This document shows, piece after piece, positions 36,629-47,060 of a DNA stretch of 64,000 bases. The stretch spans positions 310,001 through 374,000 of the forward strand of contig JAMXBD010000822.1 in assembly GCA_024138025.1 (NCBI GenBank), in the 5' to 3' direction. Position numbers and translations under genes: made by a program. Source of the stretch: Combretum micranthum. Lineage: Eukaryota > Streptophyta > Magnoliopsida > Myrtales > Combretaceae. The notes beneath the pieces were generated by a model, which saw nothing but the letters and a program-made list of their open reading frames with translations, did no database searches and was not told where the DNA came from. Positions within the stretch are counted from its first letter, which is position 1; every line of letters starts with the position of its first letter.

Positions 36629-38013
36629 CATTTCTGGAACTAGAACCAATTAATTAGTGCACCTCATTACTCTTTCTTTTATTGCACCACCAACCCATCT
36701 ACTTGTCTTTATTACTCTTTTTTTTGGCTTTCCCTTTATCCCATCTATTTACCACCCACATTTCATTTAAATTTTCCCTTGTGTTTTTCTCTTGTTTACC
36801 CAATGTTTATTTTTCCCCTTTCGTACTAGAGAAAGTCTTGAATATGGTGGCCTAACAGAGGTCCCCATAATGCTTGCTTAGGTTAGGTCATTAGATTCAC
36901 AAGTTATGTACAAACTTTAGACTATTTGATGGATATTTTAATTTATCTAAAAAGAAAAATGTAAATTTGTATAACAAGTGTGTTCAGTGAAATTGGAGGA
37001 ATGGAATTATTAAGGATGGAGACATGATTGATATACAAGGTAGCTTTCCTCGAGTTAAGACTATATTAAAATTATTCTTAAAATAAATAAATTTCTTCTA
37101 TAATACATAATGTTAGCCGTTGAATAGTGACGGAGCCGGTTCCGTTAAAATTAATGATAGGATTATAGAATTTTCTTAACTTATAAGACAATTTACATAT
37201 TAGATTATAGTAAAATAACAATGGTAATAACATAAAAAATAACCATTAAATTTCCTATACATAACAAAGATTTTTTTTTTTAAAATTATCTCTAATCATT
37301 ACAATCTCATCCAAAGTTTTAAAGTGTCACATTAATATTTTAAAAAGTCTCATATTTAAAACCCCCAAAAATTTAACCTTTACCTTTGCATATAATGAAA
37401 AACGATTTTATGTGCTGCAGGTACATTATATTATATGTATATAATTTTTTTTTGCTAACGTATACTTATATATATAAATTAATTGCCATCTATATCTTGT
37501 TATCATGTGATTCCATCAAAGCTTTCCATCTATATATCTATTTGATTTTCATATGTATCTAATTTTATATGTATATGGTTGGTATGATTTGTATAGGTGT
37601 GACTAAGTCTTCATCTTTTTCCTATATGTTTTTCGACAAACACTTGGCACCAAGTAGATGACAAACAGATAAAAACTAACGAATCAAATGCACTTCATAT
37701 ACAACAACTTATGTATATCGTACATTCTTTTCTAATTATAAGAGTGAAGGGGCATTTAAACTTGATTCATCCCACTTGATAAACCAGTTGTACAATGATG
37801 CCTCTAGATTGTAAGGGCCTTAGCTTATACATATCATACTTCAATGGAAAATTACCATGGATTTTCCACATAAAATAGCATCCATACTATTGAAAAGAAA
37901 ATGATTACTTATGACACATTTGTACACGTGATAAATCCCATGCTTATAATGCGTGAGAGTGAATTTAACCTTGCATATATTAAAAACGATTTTATGTGCC
38001 TCAAACATAATAT

Positions 38014-38138
38014 TATAGCTAATGACTTATAGCCTAATGGTATCACCTCTGATCTGTTAAGTGAGGCGGTCCATGTTCAAATCACCAATCTCCCACTGCA
38101 ATAGCAAAATTAAAAAAAGAAGAAAGAAAGAAAAGAAA
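38014..38138 (+). mobile_element. Second tRNA-derived SINE with 10-bp target duplication
   Basis: Box A-like TAGCCTAATGGTA and box B-like GGTCCATGTTCAAATCACC, then CTGCAATAGC and an A-rich tail. It is flanked by AACATAATAT on both sides (38004-38013 and 38139-38148). Unit II has the unfilled site at about 43395-43420 (CCTAGAGCATAATAGATGTA), which shows the SINE arrived after the large duplication. Confidence 0.85.
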
Positions 38139-38312
38139 AACATAATATATGTATAGACATTTTTTGGGGCGTGTTTATACTTACAAATATGTATATATAT
38201 ATATTGATTTAATATATGTTGAACCAAATCTAGCTTATTTGGCTGGACTTAACCCATGGGTGGACCGCATAGGTACACAGGTCTTGGCTAGTTGTCCTTG
38301 GACCCTTGCGGG

Positions 38313-39386
38313 TAGGGGTGTGCACGGTACGGTTTGGTTCGGTTTTTATCCCGAACCGAACCGCACCATAATTAACGGTTCGGTTTTTCTTTTTTTAAAT
38401 TCGAACCTAACCATACGGTTCGGTTCGTAATTTTTTCGAACCGAAAAAAAACGGTTCGGTACGGTTGGTTTGCGGTTCGAACCGTTTTTTCATAAAATAA
38501 AAATATATTCTATCGAAAAAGTTCAATTACATATTTCTTATCACTAATGCAAATATAAACAATAATATTTAAATTAATCATTTATCAAATAAACATGTAA
38601 AACTTATAGGAAGGAAAAGATTTCATCCATTATAAAATTATAACTATGACTAGTCTCATTTTTTTGAATTATCTTGAACTATAATGATATACTAGACTTT
38701 ATCTCAATAGAAGACAAAATGTAATTCGTTGTATGCTTCTAACTAACATATTACCAATTATATAAATCAATAAGTAACTAAATAATAGAACTAGATTAAT
38801 TAGTAAGACAAATGGAAAAGAAATATGCAAAAGTGAGAATACTAGAGGTTAAATTCTAAAATCTATCTTACTTATAGATAACATACATTACAAAAACATA
38901 TTAAAAAATCTAATTTTATTTAATGAATAACACATATCTAGGTAAGAAAATTTTACAACAATTAATTTTTTAAGTTAAAATACTAGAGTTTAAATTCTAA
39001 AATCTATCTTACTTATAGATAACATAACAATTGAAACATATATGAAAATCTAATTTTATTCTAATGACTAACACATATCTAAGTAAAAATTTAAAAAACA
39101 ATTAATTTATTTAAAAAATTAATTGTTTTTAAAATTTGTGACATAGATATGTACCATTAATAAAAAAATTAAGAGTAAAAATAATATATTTAATTTTTTT
39201 AATATATAAACGGTTCGGTTCGGTTCGAACCGTACGGTTCGGTTCATGGTCCCGAACCGAACCGCGAACCGTTTATCTTCAATGAACCGAACCGCGAACC
39301 GAACCGTTTCAAAAAAGAACCGAAATTTCGGTTCGGTTCGTCGGTCCGGTTCGGTTCCGGTTCGGTCGGTTTTTTTGCCCAGCCTA
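38313..39386. mobile_element. Non-autonomous hAT element, 1074 bp, perfect 8-bp target duplication
   Basis: Ends TAGGGGTGTGCACGG (left) and TAGGCTGGGCAAAA (reverse complement of right), flanked by identical CTTGCGGG at 38305-38312 and 39387-39394. Both subterminal 150-200 bases are packed with CGGTTCGGTT and its complement AACCGAACCG, typical of hAT transposase-binding repeats. The middle is AT-rich and non-coding; a block of about 60 bases (CTAAAATCTATCTTACTTAT) is repeated at 38858 and 38997. Overlapping Arg/Asn/Thr-rich frames at 39119-39468 are translations of the GGTTCG repeats, not genes. Confidence 0.93.
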
Positions 39387-39410
39387 CTTGCGGGTCCACA
39401 CGGTCCCATA

Positions 39411-39860
39411 AGAAAACATATAAAATAATATATAAATTATTTATTATAACACTAAGATATATAAACAACTATTATATTAAGTAATACAAAATCTAAAGAA
39501 GATAAATAACATTCAATGTTTATATGCTTTTTCATGTGAAAAGAAATAATTTATTATTTAGTCGCAACATTTAATGCGTTAGTAATAAAAAGACATAAAA
39601 TAAACATAATCAAAAAAATATATCTATTGCTTTATATAGAGTTTTACCAAGAGAACAATTCTACTTTTAAAACAATATGAGATTTCTTTTTCTTTCATGG
39701 CCTCTTTTGGAGTATTACTACATGCGACATTGCTATATTTTAACTTAAATAGCATGTGCGTATATATGAATTAATAAATATTTTTAATAATTTCATGTAA
39801 AAATAGGTTAAAGGCGATATAGTTTACACTCTATCATGTAAAATTGTAAATTAAAATGCT
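39411..39860. repeat. Dispersed repeat, copy shared with 62618-63060
   Basis: Starts AAACATATAAAATAAT next to the hAT element and shares landmarks with 62618-63060, such as AAATTATTTATTATAA, ATATATAAACAAC, AATATGAGATTTCTTTTTCT and TAATTTCATGTAAAAATAGG. Confidence 0.8.
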
Positions 39861-40109
39861 AGGATAATAATAATTGTAGAGCATGAGAAGGACATCCATT
39901 GGTAAAGGTTAACTTGGAGTCACGGTTAAATCTAATGGCATTTTATGCGGGGCAACACCTTTTCTTCGGAAGAGCCACACCACGTATAGAAGAATGAGTG
40001 GCCACAGTTGTACTGCTCGGATTCATTTAACCACCATGCGAACAATATTTAATGTGGCATACCTGATCCATAACAATATCTCGATTCTCGACCCATCGAA
40101 GAAGGTTCA

Positions 40110-40285
40110 GGGCCCACAGACAAATAGTCCACTTGTGGTAGCAAAGCCCAAAGGGGACCAGTAAGGACAAGCATCACGTGTGTTTAATAAATTTTTTGGG
40201 CCCACAGACAAATCACCCTTGTGGTAGCAAAAGCCCAAAGGGGACCCAATAAGGACAAGCATCACGTGTGTTTAATAAATTTTTT
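40110..40285. repeat. 88-bp tandem duplication, two copies
   Basis: GGGCCCACAGACAAAT ... TTTAATAAATTTTTT occurs twice head to tail (40110-40197, 40198-40285) with a few changes. Unit II has a single copy (about 44366-44450), so the doubling happened after the large duplication. Each copy contains GCATCACGTG, with a CACGTG palindrome. Confidence 0.9.
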
Positions 40286-42049
40286 AACACGTGACCATTA
40301 TTTGATGTTATTACCCAGGTATCAAGATGTCATCTTGGGATCCTATTTTCATCCCCACATCTGCATATGCATGACTTCGTGAAAACGCAGGGACAAACCT
40401 AGACTTAACAAGTAGGAAAGGCATTATTAATACAATCAAAACCATTTTCAAAAGTTATAGAAAAATTTAATTTTCCGCTCCATCCTATTTATAAATTTAT
40501 AATTTTTTTTTTCGCATTACTTCTCACAATCTGAATCAAAACACAGTCAACAATAAATTTTTCATCTATTATATCATGTAATCTATGCTTCATGATATTT
40601 AGAGAGAGAGAGAGAGAGGAAAAGAAGAAAAACAATAAATTGAGAGAGGACATTGTAGGTTTATGATCGTGTGTTGTAGACAAGTATAATAAAGATAACA
40701 TCTTTGTTTGAGAGGGTGTTAATGGTAGAACATTGTATTTCAATATTAAAACATTCAAGACTTTTTATTTTTATTTTTTTGGCTACTTTTACTCTTAAAA
40801 ATGGTTTCTTCATTTTCATACTGCATGATATAGAGAAAGAAAGAGTAGAAGGGAGGAAAAAAAAAAATCCCATAAAGAGTTATCAATATTTGTCAACAAT
40901 TTAGGCATACTATTGATGTGGTTAAGATAAGTTAGAATATGTTTTAATTTTTAAATTGGATATGATTAAACTCAAATGGAAAAGTTATTGGTTTTGTTAA
41001 CAAAAAGGAAAAATTGAACAGAACAACTAACTTTATATAATACAAATAAGGAATTTTAAATTTCAAATCTCAATAATAAAATACATCTCCTAAATATTTT
41101 AAAGTAATTCATTATGATACAGATAGAAACAGAAAAAAAAAATTAATAAGTCATAAATTTACAAAAGAAAAAGAATATATAAAAAAAAAATTGATTTAAA
41201 AAATAGCAACTTGGATAGAATATTGCTAATAAAGAAAACAATGGTGAGAATATTTGAATTGCATGACCAGTAAAAACTAAGGGTGAGTGGATAATTCTAT
41301 TGCATAAGGTATTTACCTAGATTCTACTCGACCGAGTAGGATATGGTATAAATTTTTTAAAACTTACTCTCATAAGATAGGGTACGAATATGAGGTCTTC
41401 ATATTCTATACTTACCCTAAAACCTACACTATATTATTGAAGGTACAGGTTTTAGGGTACCATGTGTCCACCTTATTAAATATTATATAATGATATTAAT
41501 ATTAATAAATAATTAAATGATGATTATCTATATTTTGTTTTACAACCACTTATATTCAAGATTGTTATCTGTAGATTATTCATAAAAGTTTTATTATAGA
41601 AGGATTTATACTATTTTTTTTAGAACAATTGTTATTTTTATTTTAGAAGAACTATGGTTAAATATATTTAAACTTGAACTCCCAAATTATATAGATGTTG
41701 TTTATATTATAATACCACTTAATATCTAGAAGTAGTTCCATAGTTTTCAATTTTAGAATTTGGTGCAAGTTTTATAATTTTATTAATATCACGTAAATAG
41801 GTTCCATAGTTATTTATTGTAGGTTTAAACTTTCACGTATAAATAGATTCTATATATTGTAAAACTTATAATATTAGCAAATTACTTTTTAAATTTCTTT
41901 TTGTAGGTTGTTTATATTGAATGTATAAAAATAAGATAGTGTTACATATTACATGAAAACATACAAAAAAACTATAAACTTGATGTTTTAAAAAGAAAAA
42001 AATATAGAGTCATAGGATATGTTCCAAGTATAAAAATCAATATAATACA
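40286..42049. other. AT-rich upstream region of decarboxylase pseudogene I
   Basis: Includes an (AG)n microsatellite at 40601-40618 and a possible hAT-like insertion about 41278-41490 (TAAGGGTGAGTGG ... CCACCTTATT) that unit II lacks. Short frames on both strands (40489-40904) overlap each other, are low complexity and are not supported. Confidence 0.5.
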
Positions 42050-42173
42050 GTCATGATGTGTTCCATGGTAATATATATATTAATGGTTGGCCACAATGTT
42101 GCACGAAGTGGACTCATGGTTGAAGTTGGATACTTTGGGCTCAGTAGGTTGTGTATTGGCTGGCTTGCTTTCT

Positions 42174-42186
42174 TGATTTATAAATG
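42174..42186 (+). promoter_or_regulatory. TATA-box-like element of decarboxylase pseudogene I
   Basis: GATTTATAAATGTAGC lies about 160 bases before the ATG of the pseudogene. The same GATTTATAAAT is kept in unit II (46205-46215), where a Mutator-like MITE interrupts the DNA just after it. Inferred from position only. Confidence 0.4.
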
Positions 42187-42336
42187 TAGCAAATCATCAA
42201 CATACTTTTTTGTAATATTTTTTAGGCCGAGGCCAGGGCCGACTTCTCCCTGATGAAACAGCTTCTCATGTGTATCATAAAGATTATCTAATACACTAAA
42301 CAAAATATCAATCTTCTTATATCGTGTCTTGTTAAA

Positions 42337-42860
42337 ATGGGCAGCCAACAAACCAAGTTTGTGTCTGGGGTAACTCTACAGGGCCTCTAGATCTCTTGAC
42401 GAATTTAAGAAGCAAGGACACATGATTATCAACTTCATTATAGATTATTACCTAAATATTGATAATTATCCCATCCTCAACCATGTTGAATCTGGTTATC
42501 TGCAAGAGAGATTACCCAATTTGGCTCCTTACTACCTTGAACTTATTGAAAATATCCTTCAAGATGTGCATGATCATATAATCCTTGGAACACACATTGT
42601 TAGAGCCCTAATTTCGTTGCATCCTTTCTGATTTGTGTGAGTACTACAGTATTCTGTGTGAGATCCTAAGCAATGGATTCAATATTGTTGTTGGATGGCA
42701 TCTCCTTACTTCGTTCAGCTTTTGATCTCTAGTACTGATTAGGGTGCATAAAATTGCCTTACAAGTTGTTCCTTGTAAGATACCCCGCTTACCACGTAAG
42801 AAAAGAAAGATCTCAAGATGTTTGAGTAGGTTTCTTAGATAGTCCATGACGATATACATG
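42337..42860 (+). pseudogene. Aromatic L-amino-acid / tyrosine decarboxylase, truncated pseudogene I, with internal inversion
   Basis: The parent enzyme is a PLP-dependent cytosolic decarboxylase (tyrosine/DOPA or related substrates) of about 500 residues. This copy keeps the start MGSQQTK, then, after stops and a frameshift, EFKKQGHMIINF (about 42403-42440), the YPIL...GYLQERLPNLAPY region (about 42470-42525), IENILQDVHDHIILG, and on to ILSNGFNIVVGW (about 42666-42700). From about 42707 to 42860 the coding sense flips: the minus strand reads IVMDYLRNLL, then LQGTTCKAILCTLISTRDQK, the piece that should follow. So the segment is inverted in place. The PLP-lysine region and all C-terminal sequence are absent. 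Identification rests on residue patterns I recognise from plant TYDC/AADC proteins. Confidence 0.85.
42707..42860 (-). pseudogene. Inverted segment of decarboxylase pseudogene I
   Basis: The minus strand is open over the whole segment and carries QGTTCKAILCTL and STRDQKLNEV, matching the plant decarboxylase piece that in unit II lies on the plus strand at about 47465-47590. It also keeps a QGTTC motif that pseudogene II has lost by deletion, so each copy preserves something the other lacks. Confidence 0.88.
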
Positions 42861-43861
42861 TGAAAGTATGATTATAATATGTGGAGTAAAAGAGTGATTG
42901 TTAACTTTGACCTCAATTAAAAACGATTTTATGTGCTGTGGGTACCATACATATGTATGTATCTAATATGCATTTTTGGTTTGTATAACCTGTATATGAG
43001 TAATTAAGTCTTCATTTTTTTTCCATCTATTTTTCGACAAAAACTTGATACCAAACAGATGATAAATAGACAAAAAACTAACAAATCAAAAGCACTCCAC
43101 ATACATTGACTTATGCATATCATATATATATATACTCCATTATAATGGGAGAGAGGAGATTTAAACTTAATTCATCCTACTTGAGAGACTGATGGTATAG
43201 TGATGACTCTAGACGATAAGGCTATTGGCTCAAACGTATCATATGTGAATGGAAAATTATCATAGATTTGCCACATAAAAAAATGTCCATACTATAGAAA
43301 ATAAACAATTACTTTATGAGACATTTATATATATAAAAAACCCCATGCTTATAATACGTGAGGGTGAATTTAACCTTTGCATATAACGATGTGATGTGCC
43401 TAGAGCATAATAGATGTATATATGTATACACTTTTTTTTAACTAATTTATACATACATACATATATGTATATATATTAATTACAATACATGCTCCCAAAA
43501 CTTATCTTTAAACTTATTACAACTCATACCATGTGATCCCAGCAAAATTTATATTTACATTAAGGTAAATTATGTTGAAAGACATCAATGTTTAGGATAA
43601 CATTTATTTAATATTTCAACATTTATAGTGGTTCAAGAGAGATTTTATTGTGTGGGGGATAAATTCATTTAAGGTATTAACGTTTTAGTAGTAGCAGCTC
43701 CAACAGCAGTAGTAGTAGAGCATGAGAAGTACACCCATTGGTAAAGTTTAGATTGCAATCACAGTTAGATCTACGGCATTTTATACAGTACAACACCTTT
43801 CCCTCGGAGATAGGAAAGATAAGCATCGATGTACTACTCGGATTCGTTTAATTAATATGTG
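42861..43861. other. Start of unit II, no gene
   Basis: Colinear with 37400-38020 and then 39880-40060. It has the empty site of the SINE at 38014 and is rich in ATGTATATAT words. No coding region. Confidence 0.6.
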
Positions 43862-43863
43862 GC

Positions 43864-44240
43864 TAGGGTTGTAAGTGAGTTAAGATAGCTTACGAATTAC
43901 TCAAGTTCGACTTGACGAATGCTTGAATTTGATTCAATTACAATCGGGTAAAGCTTGAGTTCGAGCTACTCGAGTAGTTACGAGCTCGAGTTTGAGTTTT
44001 AAAATACTCGACTTGGTGAGCTCATGAGCTTAATCAAGCTTAAACGAGTATTAAACAGAGACAAGTCGAGTTCGAGTTTATCAAGTATTAAATACTATTT
44101 ATAATCAAATCAATATTTTAAAAAAATAATTGAGCTTAATTGAGTAGAGTTCAAGCTTAAAAATCAAAATTCGATCGAGCTCAAGCTTCATGTTTTTCAT
44201 TCAAGTCGAATCACTTGAGTTCAATTTGAGCTTGGTACCG
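43864..44240. mobile_element. hAT-like non-autonomous fragment with CTCGAG-rich ends
   Basis: Begins TAGGGTTGTAAGTGAG and is dense in GAGTTCGAG, CTCGAG, GAGCTC and AAGCTTGAG words in both orientations, like the subterminal repeats of many plant hAT elements. The right end and target duplication are unclear. Unit I lacks this sequence at the corresponding place (about 40055). Confidence 0.55.
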
Positions 44241-44985
44241 TATCAACTTCACTCAATTTATTTATAACCTTAAGTAACACCAATATTTTTATTTGATGCA
44301 CCGTACCTCTACCTCGTATCCATAATAATATTAATATCTCATTCAATTGATGAAGGTTCATGGGCCCATAGACACGTTGTCCACTTGCTATAGCGAAAGC
44401 CCAAATAGGTACCCGGTTAGGAAAAGCATCACACATGTTTAGCAATTTATTTTAGTTAATAGGGACCATTTTTCTTATGGCCAAAAAAATAATAAAGGGG
44501 GGACCAATTTTTGATGTTTTTACATCGGTATGGAAGGCACATTCTATCTTCAACCCCACTTCTATACATGACTCTTCGGAAACGTAGGGACTTACCTAAA
44601 GGACCATTATTAATATTATCAAAACCACTTTCAAAATTATGTAAATTAGTCCTATCATAAAATTTATTTATGAATTTGTAAATTTTTTCACATTATTTCC
44701 CTCTAGTTAAATCAAAACCCTATCAACTATAAATTTTTCATCTATTTTACTTTGTAATCTATGATATTCATAGCAAAAGAAGAAGAAGAAGAAGAGAGAG
44801 AGAGAGAGGAAAAGGAGAAAAACAACAAGTTGAGAGAGGATTAGTACAATAAAGACAACATCTGAGTTTGAGGAGTGTTGATGGTAAAACACTGTATTTC
44901 AATATTAAAAAAATTATGATTTTTAATTGCTACTTTTACTCTTAAAAAAGGCTTTTGCATTTCTATACTACATAATATGAAGAAA
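44241..44985. other. Unit II spacer with (AGA)n(AG)n microsatellite
   Basis: Colinear with 40081-40830. A compound microsatellite of AGA then AG lies at 44778-44808, at the same place as the (AG)n of unit I. Minus-strand frames here are low complexity. Confidence 0.6.
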
Positions 44986-44989
44986 TTGT

Positions 44990-45440
44990 ATATTACTGAC
45001 TTATCAAAATAAAAATTATGTAGATACTAATTTTATAAAATTAATTATCAAAATACCAATACAAAGTTGCATCTATAAGACACGATTTTATTATTAACAC
45101 ATGAGTCGTATAGATAAAATGCGACTCACGTGTTAATACATGAATCACATCTTAAATATACGATTCATTAATGTACCATAAAATTATAATGACTACATCA
45201 ATGAATCGCATTTTTAAGATGTAATTCATTAAAAAAATATGTGAATTGTATTTCTAAGATATGCTTTAGTATTGTACAACTTTTACTAAGTTGCATATTA
45301 AAAAAAGTGACTATTTATTAAAATTATAAGTTGCATGGTGAATATGTGATTTAACATTAGATATTTTGTAATTAAAATCATCTTGTTTATATTTAGAGAA
45401 GTTTTTATAAAAAAAGTTGATAGACACATTTTACACCCAC
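44990..45440. mobile_element. Insertion present only in unit II, with internal repeats
   Basis: Sequence on either side (TACTTTTACTCTTAAAAA before; TATAGAGAAAGAAA after) is adjacent in unit I (40780-40840) but about 450 bases apart here. The insert repeats variants of AATCGCAT / ACGATTCATTA and TTAAGATGT several times in both orientations. The ends are not resolved, so the class is unknown. Confidence 0.5.
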
Positions 45441-45827
45441 CCGCATGGTATAGAGAAAGAAAAAGTAGGAGGGAGGAAAAAAAATCCCATAAAAAGTTAT
45501 CAATTTTTTTGAACAAATAAGGTATATCATTGATGTTGTTAAGATAAGTTATGATAAGTTATAATTTAAATTAGATATGAATAAATTCAAATATAGAAAA
45601 TTTATTTGTTTTGTTAATAAAAAAGGAAAATTGGAACAAAACAATAATTTTAAACTTATCTAATACAAATTAGATATTTTAAATTTTCAAATATCAACAA
45701 TAAAATATTACTTTGATATCGTAAAGTAATTTATTATGATATAAATAAAAACAAGAAAAAAAGTAAAAATATAGCAACTTGACATAATATTGTCAATAAA
45801 GAAAGAAAAAGAAAAAGAAAAAAGGCA

Positions 45828-45914
45828 ATAGACTTGTAGGCTTGTAACATCATCTTTGGTCTCTCACATGAGAGATATTAGCTTTGAATTCTTCATTATT
45901 GTAATAGGAAAAAA
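45828..45914 (+). mobile_element. Old SINE related to the one at 34631
   Basis: GGCTTGTAACATCATC, CTCTCACATGAGAGAT, TTTGAATTC and TCATTATTGTAAT plus poly-A follow the same order as the SINE at 34631-34734, with many changes. No clear target duplication. Confidence 0.55.
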
Positions 45915-46228
45915 AAAAAAACTAATGTAAATATATAAATTGTATGACCAATTTAATACAGTGATCATAATGACTATTATATTCAATGCATACACGAACC
46001 TGAACAATAACGTGGAGAATAAAAAAAAAACTAAAATATAAATTTCAATTATCATCAGTGCCAACTCCATGCTTTAGGAATTACATTTACAGTAATAATG
46101 TCTAACATATTAATATTAATGCTTGGCCACACTGTCGCATGGAGTGGACGAGGCTGGACTCTCACACACGTGGCATAGTAAGATGTGTGTTGGTTGGCTT
46201 GCTTGATTTATAAATATGGGCAAATGTC

Positions 46229-46893
46229 TGGGTTTGTACGGATATAACTTAGTTTTTGAAAATAAATCCCCAAATACCCTCTTTTGAAAAGATATTCCCG
46301 AAGTACCCGATCAAAAACGCATTCGATGTATGCGTTCGAATGTTGGCTTGAAATATTGGCCCTGGGATTCGAACGCATATAGGATATGCGGTCGAAATCA
46401 TTTAAAAAAACTATTTCAAATGCATGTAGAGAATGCGTTTGCTGGCCTCATATCACACCACTCTTCTCTCTCTATCGCTCGCTCGCCTTATATCATACTC
46501 ATCTCTCTTTGCCGCTCACTCGCCCAGCCCCCTCTGCCGCTCGCTTACCCAGCGCCCTCTTGCCCAGCCTCTCTTCGCTCAACCCCCGGTTGCTCGCCTA
46601 GTGCTCCCTTGCCTAGCCTCCGTTCTCTCGCCCCTGCTCACTCGCATTTTTTTGTTGTTTCAAGCAACACACATATACGGCATGCGTTTGAATCCCAAAA
46701 ATATTTCCTAAATTTGAACGCATGCCATGAATGCGTTTGAGACCACAACAACACTCATGAATCCACTAATAGGCTTCGATTTTGTGTGCATGTACTGTAT
46801 GCGTTTTTAGTTGGCTAAATCCGGAATAATTTTCCAAAGTGAGTTGTTTTAGGATTAATTTTTAAAAACAAAGTTAGTTCCGTATAAAACCCT
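46229..46893. mobile_element. Mutator-like MITE (665 bp), perfect 9-bp target duplication
   Basis: Inverted ends of about 40 bases: left TGGGTTTGTACGGATATAAC..., right (reverse complement) AGGGTTTTATACGGAACTAAC..., both continuing through TTTTTGAAAA/TTTTTAAAAA to AATCC. Flanked by GCAAATGTC on both sides (46220-46228, 46894-46902); 9 bp is the Mutator signature. Unit I keeps the unfilled site (TAAATGTAGCAAATC, about 42180). The interior has repeated TTCGAACGCAT / ATGCGTTCGAA words and a C-rich, non-repetitive-looking segment (about 46450-46640). Three overlapping frames there (46330-46740) are proline/serine/leucine-rich and shift with the C-runs, so I do not call a gene. Confidence 0.9.
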
Positions 46894-47060
46894 GCAAATG
46901 TCAATAGACTTTTTAGTAAATATGGTTCGGTTGCGGGTTTAGGACCTTGTGGCCAACCTCGTGGGCCTATCCTTGGCGAAACAGGTTCTCATGTGTATAT
47001 TAAAGATTATTGAATACACTAAACATAATACCAATCTCTTTTATATCGCTCCTTGTTAAA

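Larger units (their letters stand above)
35536..37424. repeat. Tandem duplication, copy 2 (about 1889 bp)
   Basis: Begins ACAAGAAGACAATTGG directly after the CTGCAGGT that ends copy 1 and runs to the same CTGCAGGTAC at 37416-37424. It carries gag piece 35536-35954, LTR 35955-36246, host flank and SINE. Since the LTR and its flank are both copied, the duplication came after the retrotransposon and the SINE had inserted. Confidence 0.92.
37399..42917. repeat. Large tandem duplication, unit I (about 5.5 kb)
   Basis: Starts AAAACGATTTTATGTGCTG. It aligns in colinear blocks with 42918-47690: 37540-38020 with 42950-43410; 39880-40000 with 43715-43840; 40081-40210 with 44325-44450; 40480-40880 with 44660-44990 and 45440-45490; 42050-42200 with 46095-46215; 42240-42710 with 46960-47430. 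The gaps between blocks are mostly element insertions in one unit or the other. The unit ends in a decarboxylase pseudogene. Confidence 0.85.

Noticed and set aside
39119..39468. Overlapping frames on both strands (74-96 codons) rich in Arg, Thr, Asn and Gly
   Set aside because: They are translations of the CGGTTCGGTT repeats at the end of an hAT element; similar frames appear on both strands.
40489..40904. Short overlapping frames on both strands with Phe/Ser/Leu runs
   Set aside because: They derive from (AG)n/(CT)n and poly-A/T tracts, and are not conserved as frames in unit II.
46330..46740. Three overlapping plus-strand frames up to 136 codons, Pro/Ser/Leu-rich
   Set aside because: They lie in the C-rich core of the Mutator-like MITE, no frame dominates, and there is no recognisable domain.
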